A DNA stretch of 64,000 bases from contig NZ_CP012700.1 in the NCBI RefSeq assembly GCF_001307295.1, forward strand, positions 2,235,001 to 2,299,000. The letters are read 5' to 3'. The DNA comes from Sphingopyxis macrogoltabida. Its GTDB lineage: Bacteria; Pseudomonadota; Alphaproteobacteria; Sphingomonadales; Sphingomonadaceae. Of the stretch, positions 42,706-52,702 are shown piece by piece. The position numbers were made by a program, and so were the translations under genes. The notes under the pieces are model-generated. The model had not been told where the DNA came from, did not search any database, and saw nothing but the letters and a program-made list of their open reading frames with translations. The stretch's first letter is position 1. Each line of letters starts with the position of its first letter.

Positions 42706-45453
42706 GTGCCTCCCGCTCCGCTTCCCCTACCCGCCATCCACGCCAGCCATGTCGGCATCTGGATCGCCGATGCCGGCGGGCGCGTCCAGCGGGTCGGCCG
42801 GGGCGAAGCGATCGCCGCGGTCGCAGCAACGCCGCACCTGTTCATCAATGCGACGCTGACCGGCGATCGGCTTGGCTACCCCGAGCTTTCGGGGCTCGAC
42901 CTGCTCGAACTCTTCGCGTTCCTCTACCCCGCCCGCTTCGCGGTTCCGACCCCCGCCGGTATTGCGGCGGCGGTTGGCATCGCGGCGCCGAAGGCAGAGG
43001 AGGAGATCGCCGCATTCCTGCCGCTCGCGACCGCGGCGATGCTCGAAAGCCTCGGCGATCCCGGCTGGCCCGAGCGCGAGGGGGCGTGGCACGGGCTGCA
43101 GGCGCTGGCCCGCCAGCGCTGGCCATGGACGCCGCTGGTCCAGCCGGCGCTCGCGGCGCCCGACAAGGCCGACCGCTGGCTGTTCGCCCGCCTGCCCGAG
43201 TGGGAAGAAGTTCCGCCGCGCGCGCAACCGCGGCAGGTGCGCATCGCCGAGGCCGATGTCGCGGCGCGGCTCGACCGCCTGACCGGCGACGGGGCCGAAC
43301 GGCGGCCGGGGCAACAGGATTATGCGCGCGCGACCGCCGCGATCTTCGAACCGCGCGAGCGCAAGGATGCGCCGCAGATGCTGGTGGCCGAAGCGGGCAC
43401 GGGGATCGGCAAGACGCTGGGCTATCTCGCCCCCGCGAAGCAATGGATCGACCAGTCGGCGGGCGCGGTCTGCATTTCGACCTTCACCAAGGCCCTGCAG
43501 CGGCAATTGGCACGCGAGACCGAAAAGCTTTATCCCAACGCCGCAACGCACCGAGAAAAGGTGGTCGTGCGCAAGGGGCGCGAAAATTACCTCTGCCTGC
43601 TCAATCTGGAGGACGCGCTGCAGGGCGGCTTTTCAGGCCGCGCCGCGATCCTCGCGCAGCTTGTCGCGCGCTGGGCCGCCTATACGCGCGACGGCGACAT
43701 GATCGGCGGCGACCTGCCGGGCTGGCTCCCCGCATTGTTCCGCCGCAACGGCACCACCGCGCTGACCGACCGGCGCGGCGAGTGCATCTATGCCGGCTGT
43801 CCGCATTTCCGCAAATGCTTCATCGAACGCTCGGCGCGCGCCGCGACGCAGGCCGACATCGTCATCGCCAACCACGCGCTGACGATGGTGCAGGCGGCGC
43901 GCCCGCGTGATGCCGGGGCGGCGGCGACGCGGCTGATCTTCGACGAGGGGCATCATCTGTGGGATGCCGCCGACAGCATGTTCGCGGCGGCGCTGACCGG
44001 GCAGGAAGCGGTCGAGATCCGCCGCTGGGTGCTGGGCCCCGAGGGCAAGTCGCGCGGACGGCGGCGCGGGCTTGCGGCGCGGCTCGCCGATGTCGCGAGC
44101 TATGACGAGGCGGGCGATCGCGCGATCCAGGCGGCGATCGCCGCTGCCGGAGAACTGCCCGGTGACGGCTGGCTGGGCCGGCTCGGCGAGAATGCCCCGT
44201 GGGGCGCGATCGAACAGCTGCTCGCCGAGGTGCGCGGGCAGGTCTATGCCCGCGCAGTCGACACGCGGACCGCCGACAGCGGCTATGGCCTCGAAACCGA
44301 ACTCGCCGACCCCGACGCATCGCTCGTGACGGCGGCCGCGGGCGCGAGCGATGCGCTCGAAGCGCTGCTGCGCCCGTTGATGACGCTCGGCAATCGGCTC
44401 GACGCGCTGATCGAGGATCCGCCCGACTGGCTCGACGGGCAAGCGCGCGCCCGCATCGACGGCGCGCGCCACAGCCTCGGCACGCGGATCGACACGCTGG
44501 GCGGCTGGCTGTCGCTGCTCGGGCGCGTCGGCGGCCCCGCCGACCCCGATTTCGTTGACTGGCTGGCGGTCGACCGCTTCGACGGGCGCGAATATGATTG
44601 CGGCCTGCACCGCCACTGGCTCGACCCCGCACGCCCGGTGGCCGAGGTCGTCTACCGCCCCGCGCAGGGCGTGCTGGTGACGTCGGCGACGCTGCGTAGC
44701 GGCGGTCATGCGGGCGCCAACGGGCCCGGGGGCTGGACCGAGGCCGACATCCGCACTGGGGCGCGGCACATGGACGGGCCGGTGCATCATTTCGCGGTGC
44801 CGAGCCCGTTCGATTATGCGCGCCAGTCCGAGGTGCTGATCGTCACCGATATCGCGCGCGGCGACCTGCCCGCGCTGGCGGGTGCGTACAGCCGGCTGAT
44901 CGAAGCATCGGGCGGCGGCGCGCTGGGGCTGTTCAGCGCGATCCGGCGGCTGCGCATCGTCCATGCGCGCATCGCCGACCGGCTCGCGCGTGCCGGGCTG
45001 CCGCTCTATGCGCAACATGTCGATCCGCTCGACACCGGGACGCTGGTCGACATTTTCCGCGCCGATCCGCACGCCTCGCTGCTCGGCACCGATGCCCTGC
45101 GCGACGGCGTCGATGTGCCCGGCGATTCGCTGCGGCTCGTCGTGATGGAGGGGGTGCCCTGGCCGCGCCCGACGATCCTCCACGCTGCGCGGCGCGCGGC
45201 GCAGGGCGGCAGCGCCTATGACGATATGGTGATCCGCGGCCGCATCGCGCAGGCCTTCGGGCGGCTGATCCGGCGCAGCGACGATTTCGGGCAGTTCGTG
45301 ATGCTCTCGCCCAGCTTCCCGTCGCGCCTGCTCGGTGCCTTTCCCGAGGGCACGCCGATCCGCCGCCTGCCGCTCGACGAGGTGGTCAATCATGTCGCCG
45401 CCGCCAACGTCGAACGGCGAAAAAGCGCTTTTGCCGCCTTTTCACCGTCATAA
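42706..45453 (+). CDS. DinG/XPD-like ATP-dependent DNA helicase
   Basis: Superfamily 2 helicase of 915 residues. Walker A EAGTGIGKT is at 229-237 and DEGH at 413-416. Four cysteines suited to a 4Fe-4S cluster are C297, C360, C365 and C371. The first 90 residues look like a degenerate DnaQ-exonuclease-type domain without the catalytic acids. C-terminal motifs include ATLRSGG and IAQAFGRLIRRSDDFG. GTG start at 42706. Likely acts on structured DNA in repair or replication; precise role inferred. Confidence 0.93.
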   Translation: MPPAPLPLPAIHASHVGIWIADAGGRVQRVGRGEAIAAVAATPHLFINATLTGDRLGYPELSGLDLLELFAFLYPARFAVPTPAGIAAAVGIAAPKAEEEIAAFLPLATAAMLESLGDPGWPEREGAWHGLQALARQRWPWTPLVQPALAAPDKADRWLFARLPEWEEVPPRAQPRQVRIAEADVAARLDRLTGDGAERRPGQQDYARATAAIFEPRERKDAPQMLVAEAGTGIGKTLGYLAPAKQWIDQSAGAVCISTFTKALQRQLARETEKLYPNAATHREKVVVRKGRENYLCLLNLEDALQGGFSGRAAILAQLVARWAAYTRDGDMIGGDLPGWLPALFRRNGTTALTDRRGECIYAGCPHFRKCFIERSARAATQADIVIANHALTMVQAARPRDAGAAATRLIFDEGHHLWDAADSMFAAALTGQEAVEIRRWVLGPEGKSRGRRRGLAARLADVASYDEAGDRAIQAAIAAAGELPGDGWLGRLGENAPWGAIEQLLAEVRGQVYARAVDTRTADSGYGLETELADPDASLVTAAAGASDALEALLRPLMTLGNRLDALIEDPPDWLDGQARARIDGARHSLGTRIDTLGGWLSLLGRVGGPADPDFVDWLAVDRFDGREYDCGLHRHWLDPARPVAEVVYRPAQGVLVTSATLRSGGHAGANGPGGWTEADIRTGARHMDGPVHHFAVPSPFDYARQSEVLIVTDIARGDLPALAGAYSRLIEASGGGALGLFSAIRRLRIVHARIADRLARAGLPLYAQHVDPLDTGTLVDIFRADPHASLLGTDALRDGVDVPGDSLRLVVMEGVPWPRPTILHAARRAAQGGSAYDDMVIRGRIAQAFGRLIRRSDDFGQFVMLSPSFPSRLLGAFPEGTPIRRLPLDEVVNHVAAANVERRKSAFAAFSPS

Positions 45454-45509
45454 GTTTCCGGCACAAGGCGGCGAATTACAAAGCATCAAGTAGAGCGGTG
45501 GGGAAGATT

Positions 45510-46061
45510 TTGAAGAGTTTGACGATCCTGCGCCATGCCAAGTCGGGCTGGGACGCCACCGTGGAGCGCGATTTCGACCGGCCGATCAACGTTCGCGGCC
45601 AGCGCGGCGCCGAATTGATCGGGCAATGGCTGAAGCGCCAGAAGCTGCCCGTCGACCGCATCATCGCCTCGCCTGCGGTGCGCGTGACGCAGACGCTCGA
45701 CATCTTCCAGCCCGCCGCCGACCTCGACGCGCTCGAACCGCAGTGGGACCGGCGTATCTACCTCGCGTCGGCGGCGACGCTGATCGACGTCATCCGCGAC
45801 ATCGGCGGCGATGCGGCGCACCTGCTGATTTCGGGGCATAACCCGGGGCTGGAAGACCTGATCCTGATGCTCGTTCCCGAATCGGCGGACGATGAACTGC
45901 GCGCGCAGGTCGAACAGAAGCTGCCGACCTCGGCGCTCGCCCGGCTCGAACTCGACATCGACGACTGGCACGCGCTCGACACCGGCAGCGCCCGTTTCGC
46001 CGCGTTCATCCGCCCGCGCGATCTCGACCCGGCCCTGTCGCCGGCGATGGACGAGGATTAA
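45510..46061 (+). CDS. SixA-like histidine phosphatase
   Basis: Phosphohistidine phosphatase of the RHG superfamily: LTILRHAKSGWD at the N-terminus and ISGHNPGLEDLI later. The start is taken as TTG at 45510 (MKSLTILRHAKS) because GGGGAAG sits a few bases upstream; GTG 45498 would add four residues. SixA in E. coli acts on the phosphotransferase system protein PtsN/NPr; the target here is unknown. 183 residues. Confidence 0.9.
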   Translation: MKSLTILRHAKSGWDATVERDFDRPINVRGQRGAELIGQWLKRQKLPVDRIIASPAVRVTQTLDIFQPAADLDALEPQWDRRIYLASAATLIDVIRDIGGDAAHLLISGHNPGLEDLILMLVPESADDELRAQVEQKLPTSALARLELDIDDWHALDTGSARFAAFIRPRDLDPALSPAMDED

Positions 46062-46073
46062 GCGCGGTCGGGA

Positions 46074-46478
46074 TTAACCGAGCGCCGCCGCGAGCCGCTC
46101 ACGAAGCGCAACCAGCGCTTCGACTGATACCCCGCCGCCGCCCTGCGTGACAGGATCGTTCCCCGGTTCCGGCGCACGGGCCGGAGTAGCCTCTACGGCC
46201 GGCTGCGCCTTCCCGTCCGAAAGCGCCTTGCGCGCGCCCTCGACCGTGAAGCCCTGGACGTGCAGCAGATGGTGTATCCGCTCGGCGAGCGCGACATCCT
46301 CGGCACGATAATAGCGGCGGCGTCCCGAACGCTGGAGCGGCTTCAACTGCGGAAAGCGCGTTTCCCAATAGCGCAGCACATGCGTCGGAACGCCAATGCG
46401 GTCGGCAAGTTCGCCGATGGCGAGCATGGCGCCGGCGCTCTTACCGCCACCATCCCCGGGATTGTCGAACTCAGCCAT
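46074..46478 (-). CDS. MerR-family transcriptional regulator
   Basis: N-terminal MerR helix-turn-helix: LAIGELADRIGVPTHVLRYWETRFPQLKPLQRSGRRRYYR, then a helical arm and a disordered Ala/Pro/Gly stretch, 134 residues in all. It follows ihfA by 14 bases. This small MerR protein is typically next to ihfA in sphingomonads and other alphaproteobacteria. No effector residues are apparent. Confidence 0.93.
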   Translation of the reverse strand: MAEFDNPGDGGGKSAGAMLAIGELADRIGVPTHVLRYWETRFPQLKPLQRSGRRRYYRAEDVALAERIHHLLHVQGFTVEGARKALSDGKAQPAVEATPARAPEPGNDPVTQGGGGVSVEALVALRERLAAALG

Positions 46479-46492
46479 GGCCGGAGCCCCGC

Positions 46493-46786
46493 CTATTTGC
46501 CGGCGACGCGGGCACGCATCGTCTGGCTGGCGCGAAAGGTCATCACCCGCCGCGGCAGGATCGGCACCTCGATGCCGGTCTTGGGGTTGCGGCCGATCCG
46601 CTGCGCCTTGTCGCGCAGAACGAAGGTGCCGAAGCCCGAAATCTTCACATTCTGACCGTCCGCCAGCGCGTCCGACATATGATCGAGAATCGATTCGACG
46701 ATTGTCGCCGATTCGTTGCGCGACAGCCCGATCTGCTGGTTGATCCGGGTCGCGATATCGGCGCGCGTCAATGTCCCTGCAGCCAT
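46493..46786 (-). CDS. ihfA: Integration host factor alpha subunit
   Basis: Nucleoid DNA-bending protein of 97 residues: [22 protein letters not shown] and [25 protein letters not shown] are the HU/IHF signature. The ATG at 46786 ([10 protein letters not shown]) follows GGGAAG at good spacing; the frame extending to 46819 is leader. Confidence 0.96.
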   Translation of the reverse strand: MAAGTLTRADIATRINQQIGLSRNESATIVESILDHMSDALADGQNVKISGFGTFVLRDKAQRIGRNPKTGIEVPILPRRVMTFRASQTMRARVAGK

Positions 46787-46947
46787 GATCTTCCCTTCCC
46801 CCTCCTGAAGCGGATGCATGCGGGAAGCCCCCGACAGCCCCCACCGTCACGAGTCCCTGATGCGTGTTGTAACAAAAGCGAATTAATCCGCCAAACTGAA
46901 ACGGATGGAGCGAGAAGTTGACGCGACGAATTTGGCCGCGCCAGACT

Positions 46948-47913
46948 CTAGACGCGAAGAACCGCCGCGCCCCAGGTAAAACCGCCGCCCATCGCTTCGA
47001 GCACGACCAGGTCGCCGCGCTTGATCCGCCCGTCGCGCACCGCGAGGTCGAGCGCCAGCGGCACCGACGCGGCTGACGTATTCGCATGCTGATCGACCGT
47101 CAGCACCACGCGTTCGGCGGGCAGGCCCAGCTTCTTGGCGGTCGCGTCGATGATCCGCTTGTTCGCCTGATGCGGGACGACCCAGTCGATATCCTCGGCC
47201 GACAGACCGACGTCGCCCATCACCTCGCCCAGCACCGACGCAAGGTTGGTGACGGCATGGCGGAACACTTCGCGCCCCTGCATGCGGACATGGCCGACCG
47301 TCCCCGTGGTCGACGGGCCGCCGTCGACATAGAGCATGTCGGTATATTTGCCTTCGGCATGGAGCCGCGTCGCAAGGATGCCCTGGTCGTCTTCGACGTC
47401 TTTCGCCGACAGGACGACAGCGCCGGCGCCGTCACCGAACAGCACGCAGGTCGTGCGGTCTTCCCAGTCGAGGATGCGGCTGAACGTCTCGCTGCCGATC
47501 ACCAGCGCATGCTTCGCGGCGCCCGTGCGCAGCATCGAATCGGCGACCGACACGGCGTAGAGGAAGCCCGAACAGACCGCCGCGACGTCGAAGGCGATGC
47601 AGTCGGGCGCACCGAGGAGCGCCTGCACCTTGGTCGCGCTGGCCGGGAAGGTATTGTCGGGGGTCGCGGTCGCGACGATGATCAGGCCGATGTCGGCAGG
47701 GTCAAGCCCCGCAGCCGCCAGCGCTTCCTTCGCCGCAGCCGCGCCCAGCGTCGCGGTCGTCTCGTCGGGTTCGGCGATATGGCGGAACCGGATACCGGTC
47801 CGCTCGACGATCCATTCGTCGCTGGTGTCGACGCGGTCGGCGAGTTCGGCGTTCGAAACGCGGGTGCGCGGCAGCGCCGAGCCGGTGCCCGCCAATATTG
47901 CGCGCAACGTCAC
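46948..47913 (-). CDS. fabH: 3-oxoacyl-[ACP] synthase III
   Basis: Starts fatty acid synthesis by condensing acetyl-CoA with malonyl-ACP. Catalytic cysteine C114 is in [12 protein letters not shown]; histidine in [12 protein letters not shown] and asparagine in [10 protein letters not shown] complete the triad. GTG start at 47913 overlaps the plsX stop (GTGA); product 321 residues, the family size. Confidence 0.97.
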   Translation of the reverse strand: MTLRAILAGTGSALPRTRVSNAELADRVDTSDEWIVERTGIRFRHIAEPDETTATLGAAAAKEALAAAGLDPADIGLIIVATATPDNTFPASATKVQALLGAPDCIAFDVAAVCSGFLYAVSVADSMLRTGAAKHALVIGSETFSRILDWEDRTTCVLFGDGAGAVVLSAKDVEDDQGILATRLHAEGKYTDMLYVDGGPSTTGTVGHVRMQGREVFRHAVTNLASVLGEVMGDVGLSAEDIDWVVPHQANKRIIDATAKKLGLPAERVVLTVDQHANTSAASVPLALDLAVRDGRIKRGDLVVLEAMGGGFTWGAAVLRV

Positions 47914-48944
47914 TTCGCCGCCCCGTTGCCGAAATTCGCGAGATCCTCGGTCACCTGACGCGTGATATCCTTTTCGATCAGCTCGGCGCAAAGGTGCACG
48001 GCCTTCGCCACGCCCTTCGCATCGGCGCTGCCATGGCTCTTGAGCACCACGCCATTGAGGCCGAGGAACACCGCACCGTTGTGGTTGTTGGGGTCGAGGT
48101 GATGGCGCAACAGTTCGGTCGCCGGGCGCGAGATCAGGAAACCGATCTTCGAGCGCACCGACGAGGTGAAGGCGCGGCGGAGCAGGTCGGTGACGAAGCG
48201 CGCCGTCCCCTCGATCGTCTTCAAGGCGATGTTGCCCGAAAAGCCGTCGTGGACGATCACATCGACATCGCCGCGCGACAATTTGTCGCCCTCGATGAAG
48301 CCGACGAACTCCATCGGCAGGCCCTGCGTCTCGCGCAGCATCGCCGCGGCATCGCGAATCTCGTCGGTGCCCTTCAGTTCCTCGGTGCCGATATTGAGCA
48401 GCGCGACGCGCGGGCGATCGAGGCCGAGCGCGGTGCGCGCATAGGCGGCGCCCATCACCGCGAACTGGGTCAGGTTATTGGCGTCGCATTCGGTGTTGGC
48501 ACCGAGGTCGAGCATGACGACGTCATTGTCGCCAAGCGACGGCAGCAGTGCCGCGAGCGCGGGCCGGTCGATCCCCGGCATCGTGCGCAACGCGAGCTTG
48601 GCCATCGCCATCAGCGCACCGGTGTTGCCTGCCGACACGGCGCCGCCGGCATCGCCGCGCTTCACCGCATCGATCGCGAGCCCCATCGAACTGTTGCGGG
48701 CCTTGCGGAGCGCCTGACTGGGCTTGTCCTCACCGGTCACCACGCCGTCGGTGTGGATGATATCCGACGCGGCGCGCAGGTTCGGGTGGTTTTCCAGCGC
48801 CGCCTTGATCCGCGTCTCGTCGCCGACGAGGAGGAAGCGGAGGCCGTCATGCTGGTGGCGCGCCATCGCGGCGCCGGCGCACATCACGCGCACGCCGACG
48901 TCACCGCCCATCGCATCGATTGCGATTCGCGGTGTCAGGCTCAT
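47910..48944 (-). CDS. plsX: Phosphate acyltransferase PlsX
   Basis: Converts acyl-ACP to acyl-phosphate for phosphatidic acid synthesis. [19 protein letters not shown] at the N-terminus and [15 protein letters not shown] are characteristic. 344 residues. It lies between rpmF and fabH in the classical rpmF-plsX-fabH order. Confidence 0.97.
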   Translation of the reverse strand: MSLTPRIAIDAMGGDVGVRVMCAGAAMARHQHDGLRFLLVGDETRIKAALENHPNLRAASDIIHTDGVVTGEDKPSQALRKARNSSMGLAIDAVKRGDAGGAVSAGNTGALMAMAKLALRTMPGIDRPALAALLPSLGDNDVVMLDLGANTECDANNLTQFAVMGAAYARTALGLDRPRVALLNIGTEELKGTDEIRDAAAMLRETQGLPMEFVGFIEGDKLSRGDVDVIVHDGFSGNIALKTIEGTARFVTDLLRRAFTSSVRSKIGFLISRPATELLRHHLDPNNHNGAVFLGLNGVVLKSHGSADAKGVAKAVHLCAELIEKDITRQVTEDLANFGNGAAK

Positions 48945-48966
48945 GATGACGCCCTCCGGCTAATGA

Positions 48967-49146
48967 TTACGCGCCGACCGACACCACTTCGCGGCCATTG
49001 TAATGGCCGCAGGCGTTGCAGAGGTTGTGCGGGCGCTTCAGCTCGCCGCAGTTCGGGCATTCCTGGAAGGCTTCGACCTTCAGGCTGTCGTGGCTACGAC
49101 GCATGCCGCGCTTCGAGGGCGAGGTTTTTCGCTTGGGGACGGCCAT
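48967..49146 (-). CDS. rpmF: 50S ribosomal protein L32
   Basis: Reads [20 protein letters not shown] at the N-terminus and has a zinc ribbon of CPNCG and CNACG; 59 residues. Co-transcribed with plsX and fabH. Confidence 0.97.
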   Translation of the reverse strand: MAVPKRKTSPSKRGMRRSHDSLKVEAFQECPNCGELKRPHNLCNACGHYNGREVVSVGA

Positions 49147-49475
49147 GATATTTCCTGCATTATCAAATGTTCATACGAATCGGCGAACCCGGACTTGTCG
49201 CTTCCGTTGCCGGAAATGACTGGCCCGCCCGCCGTGCCGAAGCATGTTTCCTGCCCGAAAAGGCCGGAAAATCTTCCGCCGGAAGGTGCCTCAACGCCAG
49301 ATGGTGTCGGGTGCCGGATCGGGCGCGGCTATAGCGTTTTTGCCCGCAAAGGCAAGCCCCGGCGGCTCGCCGCGTGAATAAGAAGCGAGGTCGGCGGCCG
49401 AAACCTCGGGGTGGCATTCATATCACTATCGGCTAGAGCGTCTCCACTCGGGCTCCAGCAACAATCGCGGCGGGA
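49147..49475. other. Gene-free spacer between rpmF and galE
   Basis: The 329 bases hold the divergent leaders of rpmF (minus) and galE (plus). An 84-codon minus-strand frame here lacks a family match and a ribosome site. I see no RNA gene or repeat. Confidence 0.7.
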
Positions 49476-50492
49476 ATGATGAAGGTTCTACTGACAGGCG
49501 GCGCAGGATATATCGGCAGCCACGTCGCGGTATCGCTGGCGGCGGCCGGGCACGAGATCGTCTGTTTCGACAATCTTTCGAACAGCCGCGCCGATGTGAT
49601 CGACCGGATCGAGTCGATCACCGGCAAACTGGTGCCGCTCGTCGTCGGCGATATCCGTGACCGCGACGGGGTGCGCGAAGCGATCGCAAGCCACGGCGCC
49701 GACGCCGTGATCCATTTCGCCGGGCTGAAGGCAGTTGGCGAATCGGTGACCGATCCGGTCAGATATTACGACAACAACGTCCGCGGAACGCTGTCGCTGA
49801 TCGAAGCGATGCGCGATTGCGACGTCCGCACGCTGGTCTTTTCATCCAGCGCGACGGTCTATGGCGAACCGCAGTATCTGCCGCTCGACGAAGCCCATCC
49901 GACCTCGGCGACCAACCCCTATGGACGCACGAAGCTGATGATCGAGGAAATGCTGGGCGACATCGCCGCCGCCGACCCCGCGTGGCGCATTGCGGTGCTG
50001 CGTTACTTCAACCCGGTCGGCGCGCACGACAGCGGTCTGATCGGCGAAGATCCGGGCGGTACCCCCAACAACCTGATGCCTTATATCAGCCGGGTTGCGG
50101 CGGGCCGCCTGCCCGAGCTTCCCGTGTTCGGAAACGATTATGCGACGCCCGACGGCACGGGCGTGCGCGATTATATCCATGTCGGCGACCTCGCCGACGG
50201 CCATGTCGCCGCGCTCAGCCGCATCGGCGCCGCGACCGACCCGTTATCGGTCTGGAATCTCGGCACCGGCCAGGGATATTCGGTACTCGAGATGATTTCG
50301 GCCTTCGAACGAGTGAACGACGTTCCCGTCCCCCACCGCATCGAACCGCGCCGCCCCGGTGACGTTGCCAGTTGCTACGCGAGCCCCGCACGCGCACGCG
50401 ACGAACTGGGCTGGGAAGCAAAACGCGGGCTCGACGACATGTGCGCATCGACCTGGCGGTTCGAACGAACCGCCGCGATGCGCAACGCCTGA
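49476..50492 (+). CDS. galE: UDP-glucose 4-epimerase
   Basis: NAD-dependent short-chain epimerase of 338 residues: LLTGGAGYIGSHVAVSL (NAD loop), SSSATVYGEP (catalytic Ser/Thr), NPYGRTKLMIEE (YxxxK), and RYFNPVGAHDSG. Two adjacent ATG codons start it (49476 and 49479); either may be used. Supplies UDP-galactose for surface polysaccharide. Confidence 0.96.
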   Translation: MMKVLLTGGAGYIGSHVAVSLAAAGHEIVCFDNLSNSRADVIDRIESITGKLVPLVVGDIRDRDGVREAIASHGADAVIHFAGLKAVGESVTDPVRYYDNNVRGTLSLIEAMRDCDVRTLVFSSSATVYGEPQYLPLDEAHPTSATNPYGRTKLMIEEMLGDIAAADPAWRIAVLRYFNPVGAHDSGLIGEDPGGTPNNLMPYISRVAAGRLPELPVFGNDYATPDGTGVRDYIHVGDLADGHVAALSRIGAATDPLSVWNLGTGQGYSVLEMISAFERVNDVPVPHRIEPRRPGDVASCYASPARARDELGWEAKRGLDDMCASTWRFERTAAMRNA

Positions 50493-50500
50493 CTTCGGCG

Positions 50501-51073
50501 CTAGCCGATCAAGCCCGCGGTCTGCGCCAGCACCCAGAGGCCGATTACGAGGAACAGTGCCGCCGCGACCATCCGCACCTTGGCAAGGTCGACGCGCTTC
50601 AGCAGTTCGTGGCCGAGGAAAATCGCCGGGACGTTGGCGATCATCATCCCCAGCGTCGTGCCGGTCGTGACCGCGAGGACGTCGTGATATTGCGCGCCGA
50701 GTGCGATCGTCGCGACCTGCGTCTTGTCGCCCATCTCGACGAGGAAAAAGGCGACCAGCGTCGTCAGGAAAGCGCCGAAACGCGGCTTCGGCGCCTCATC
50801 GTCCTCGAACTTGTCGGGGATCAACGTCCACGCCGCCATCGCGACGAACGACAGGCCGATCGCATAGCGAAACACGGGGCTGTCGAGGAAGGCCGCCGCC
50901 TGCGCGCCGAGCAATGCCGCGAGCGCATGGTTGGCAAGCGTCGCGACAAGGATGCCGAGGATGATCGGGACCGGCCGGTTGAAACGCGTCGCGAGCAGGA
51001 TCGCGAGCAGCTGCGTCTTGTCGCCGATCTCGGCGAGCGCGACGACCGCGGTCGAAGTCAGGATAGCGTCCAC
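50501..51073 (-). CDS. TMEM165/GDT1-family manganese exporter candidate
   Basis: Six helices in 190 residues with the two family motifs ALAEIGDKTQLL and LVEMGDKTQVAT (E-x-G-D-K-T), known in UPF0016/Gdt1 cation transporters. The start is taken as GTG 51073 because GGAG stands 8 bases upstream; the TTG 51103 start adds an Arg-rich leader. A yybP-ykoY riboswitch precedes it, which strongly supports a role in manganese export. Confidence 0.93.
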   Translation of the reverse strand: MDAILTSTAVVALAEIGDKTQLLAILLATRFNRPVPIILGILVATLANHALAALLGAQAAAFLDSPVFRYAIGLSFVAMAAWTLIPDKFEDDEAPKPRFGAFLTTLVAFFLVEMGDKTQVATIALGAQYHDVLAVTTGTTLGMMIANVPAIFLGHELLKRVDLAKVRMVAAALFLVIGLWVLAQTAGLIG

Positions 51074-51147
51074 AAATTTTCTCCGGGGCCAGGCGGCGAG
51101 CAAGTTCCAACGGTCATCGCTCCCCGCCGCCCGGCCCGGGCGAAAGG

Positions 51148-51268
51148 TGCGATGCCATTAGTCTCGCCCAAGCGGTAATCCCGCTTCCACCGCACCACGG
51201 CCTCTCGACCGAGTATGTTGACGCGGCGGCCCGTCCTGATGGACGGCTGGCTACTCCCCAGATGACGC
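51148..51268 (-). promoter_or_regulatory. yybP-ykoY manganese riboswitch
   Basis: On the minus strand the order is GGGGAGTAGCC (from about 51259), a variable GC hairpin, GTCAACATACTCGG, another hairpin, and GGCGAGACTAATGG ending near 51155. These are the conserved internal-loop elements of the yybP-ykoY Mn2+ aptamer. A GCCCGG/CCGGGC stem right after it could be the expression platform. It lies about 75-195 bases upstream of the TMEM165-family start. Confidence 0.88.
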
Positions 51269-51322
51269 AGGCTGGTTAGACGCGAAGGCGGCCCATGGCA
51301 AGCATTGCCGCATCGTCTTCGG

Positions 51323-52438
51323 TCACGCCGCCTGACGCCGCATCAACGTGCTGTGTTTCAGCGCGAGGGCAGGCTTTTCGACGAACCGCCATGACATGAG
51401 CGCAAAGACGGCCACGGCCGCGATGGCGAGCCAATTCGCTGCTGCGCCGCGGTCCGGCCACATCACCAGCACGAAATTGAACACCGGCATGTGATAGATA
51501 TAGAGACCGTAGGAAATGTCGTTCCGCCGCAAAAGGCGATCGGCGAGCGAGGGCGCGGTAAAGGCGCCGGACAGGACAAGCCCAGCGATCATGACGACCC
51601 ACGGGAAGGCGATCGTGTTGCCATGCGCCCCGATATCCCAAGTCATGTCGACAAGCGCGACGAGCACATAGGCCGCCAGCCACCACGCGAAGCGGCCTTC
51701 GAACAAGCTCCGCAACCTGTCCCAGTGAAGGCTGATCACGGCACCGAGAATGAACATGTAGAACCACGGCAGGAAGGTGACTTCCACAAGCTTGATCACC
51801 ACTTCGGGCAGGCTGGATTCATCGGCGAACGGAAGGGCGGCGTTGATGGCCGCGAACGCGACGAACGCCACATAGAACAGCCATCGCACGCGCATGAAGA
51901 GCAGGACGAAGATCGGCGCGAGGACATAGAATTGCATCTCGATGGGAATGGTCCACAAGCTGCCGTTGACGACGCCGACACCCCATTCGCGCATGAAATC
52001 CGGATTGTAGAACTGGACGAAGGATAGCTGGGCGGCCGCCCAGAGCGCGAAATTTCCCGCCGGCGGCGGATTGCTCGCGAAATATCCGCTGACGGCGATC
52101 AGAACGATACTGACGAGAAAGCAGAGCCATAGCGCGGGAAACAGGCGGAGAGCGCGATTGCGGCCATAATCCCACAGCGACTTCGACCGGACGTAGGATT
52201 GCGTGATCAGGAACCCGCTGATCACGAAGAAGACCGGGACGCCGGGGAAGCTGTCCAGAAACGGCGCCGTGACCTCGTGGAACGGCAGCCGCATGCCGAG
52301 ATGGGTGGTCGCATGATGGATCGCGACCTGCGCCGCGGCAAGCAGTCGCGCAATATCGAAATTATTGAGGTGGAGTGCCGCTTTCGCAGCGGAGGCCCGG
52401 CTTTCCAGCCCCTTCGCCGGCAATGCTGTATCGGTCAT
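51323..52438 (-). CDS. Acyltransferase 3 family membrane protein
   Basis: Ten or so hydrophobic helices in 371 residues. The N-terminal NNFDIARLLAAAQVAIHHATTH and VPVFFVISGFLI are the Acyl_transf_3 (OafA/YrhL) motifs. Such proteins O-acylate surface carbohydrate. The donor and acceptor are unknown. The gene stands alone; galE at 49.5 kb could share the surface-sugar theme. Confidence 0.92.
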   Translation of the reverse strand: MTDTALPAKGLESRASAAKAALHLNNFDIARLLAAAQVAIHHATTHLGMRLPFHEVTAPFLDSFPGVPVFFVISGFLITQSYVRSKSLWDYGRNRALRLFPALWLCFLVSIVLIAVSGYFASNPPPAGNFALWAAAQLSFVQFYNPDFMREWGVGVVNGSLWTIPIEMQFYVLAPIFVLLFMRVRWLFYVAFVAFAAINAALPFADESSLPEVVIKLVEVTFLPWFYMFILGAVISLHWDRLRSLFEGRFAWWLAAYVLVALVDMTWDIGAHGNTIAFPWVVMIAGLVLSGAFTAPSLADRLLRRNDISYGLYIYHMPVFNFVLVMWPDRGAAANWLAIAAVAVFALMSWRFVEKPALALKHSTLMRRQAA

Positions 52439-52504
52439 GCCGGGCGACTAGTGCAAAAGCCGGCCACTGACCAGCCATTCCATGCGGCCGACCACGCGGT
52501 GCCG

Positions 52505-52702
52505 TCAGTCGTAGGCAGGTTCGGCCTCGCCCGCCGCGGCGTTGGCCCTGTTCGCCTTTTCGGCGGCGGTAATTTCGGCGTCCATCGCCTTGGCGCGCGC
52601 CTCGATTTCCTTTGCGGTCGCGTCGTAGCGATCGTCGAAGGCGGGCTCGCGCTCGCAGGCAGCGAGCAGCAGCAAGGGGGCGAGGATCAAGATACGATGC
52701 AT
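52505..52702 (-). CDS. Small lipoprotein coupled to tamB
   Basis: A 65-residue protein with signal peptide and lipobox LLAAC at about residues 12-16, then an acidic/Ala-rich helical mature part of about 49 residues. Its ATG overlaps the tamB stop in TGATG, so it is likely co-translated with tamB. Function unknown; an envelope role is inferred from location. Confidence 0.75.
   Translation of the reverse strand: MHRILILAPLLLLAACEREPAFDDRYDATAKEIEARAKAMDAEITAAEKANRANAAAGEAEPAYD

Noticed and set aside
49163..49417. An 84-codon minus-strand frame between rpmF and galE
   Set aside because: Arg/Gly-rich, no family match, no ribosome site, and it lies in two divergent leader regions.
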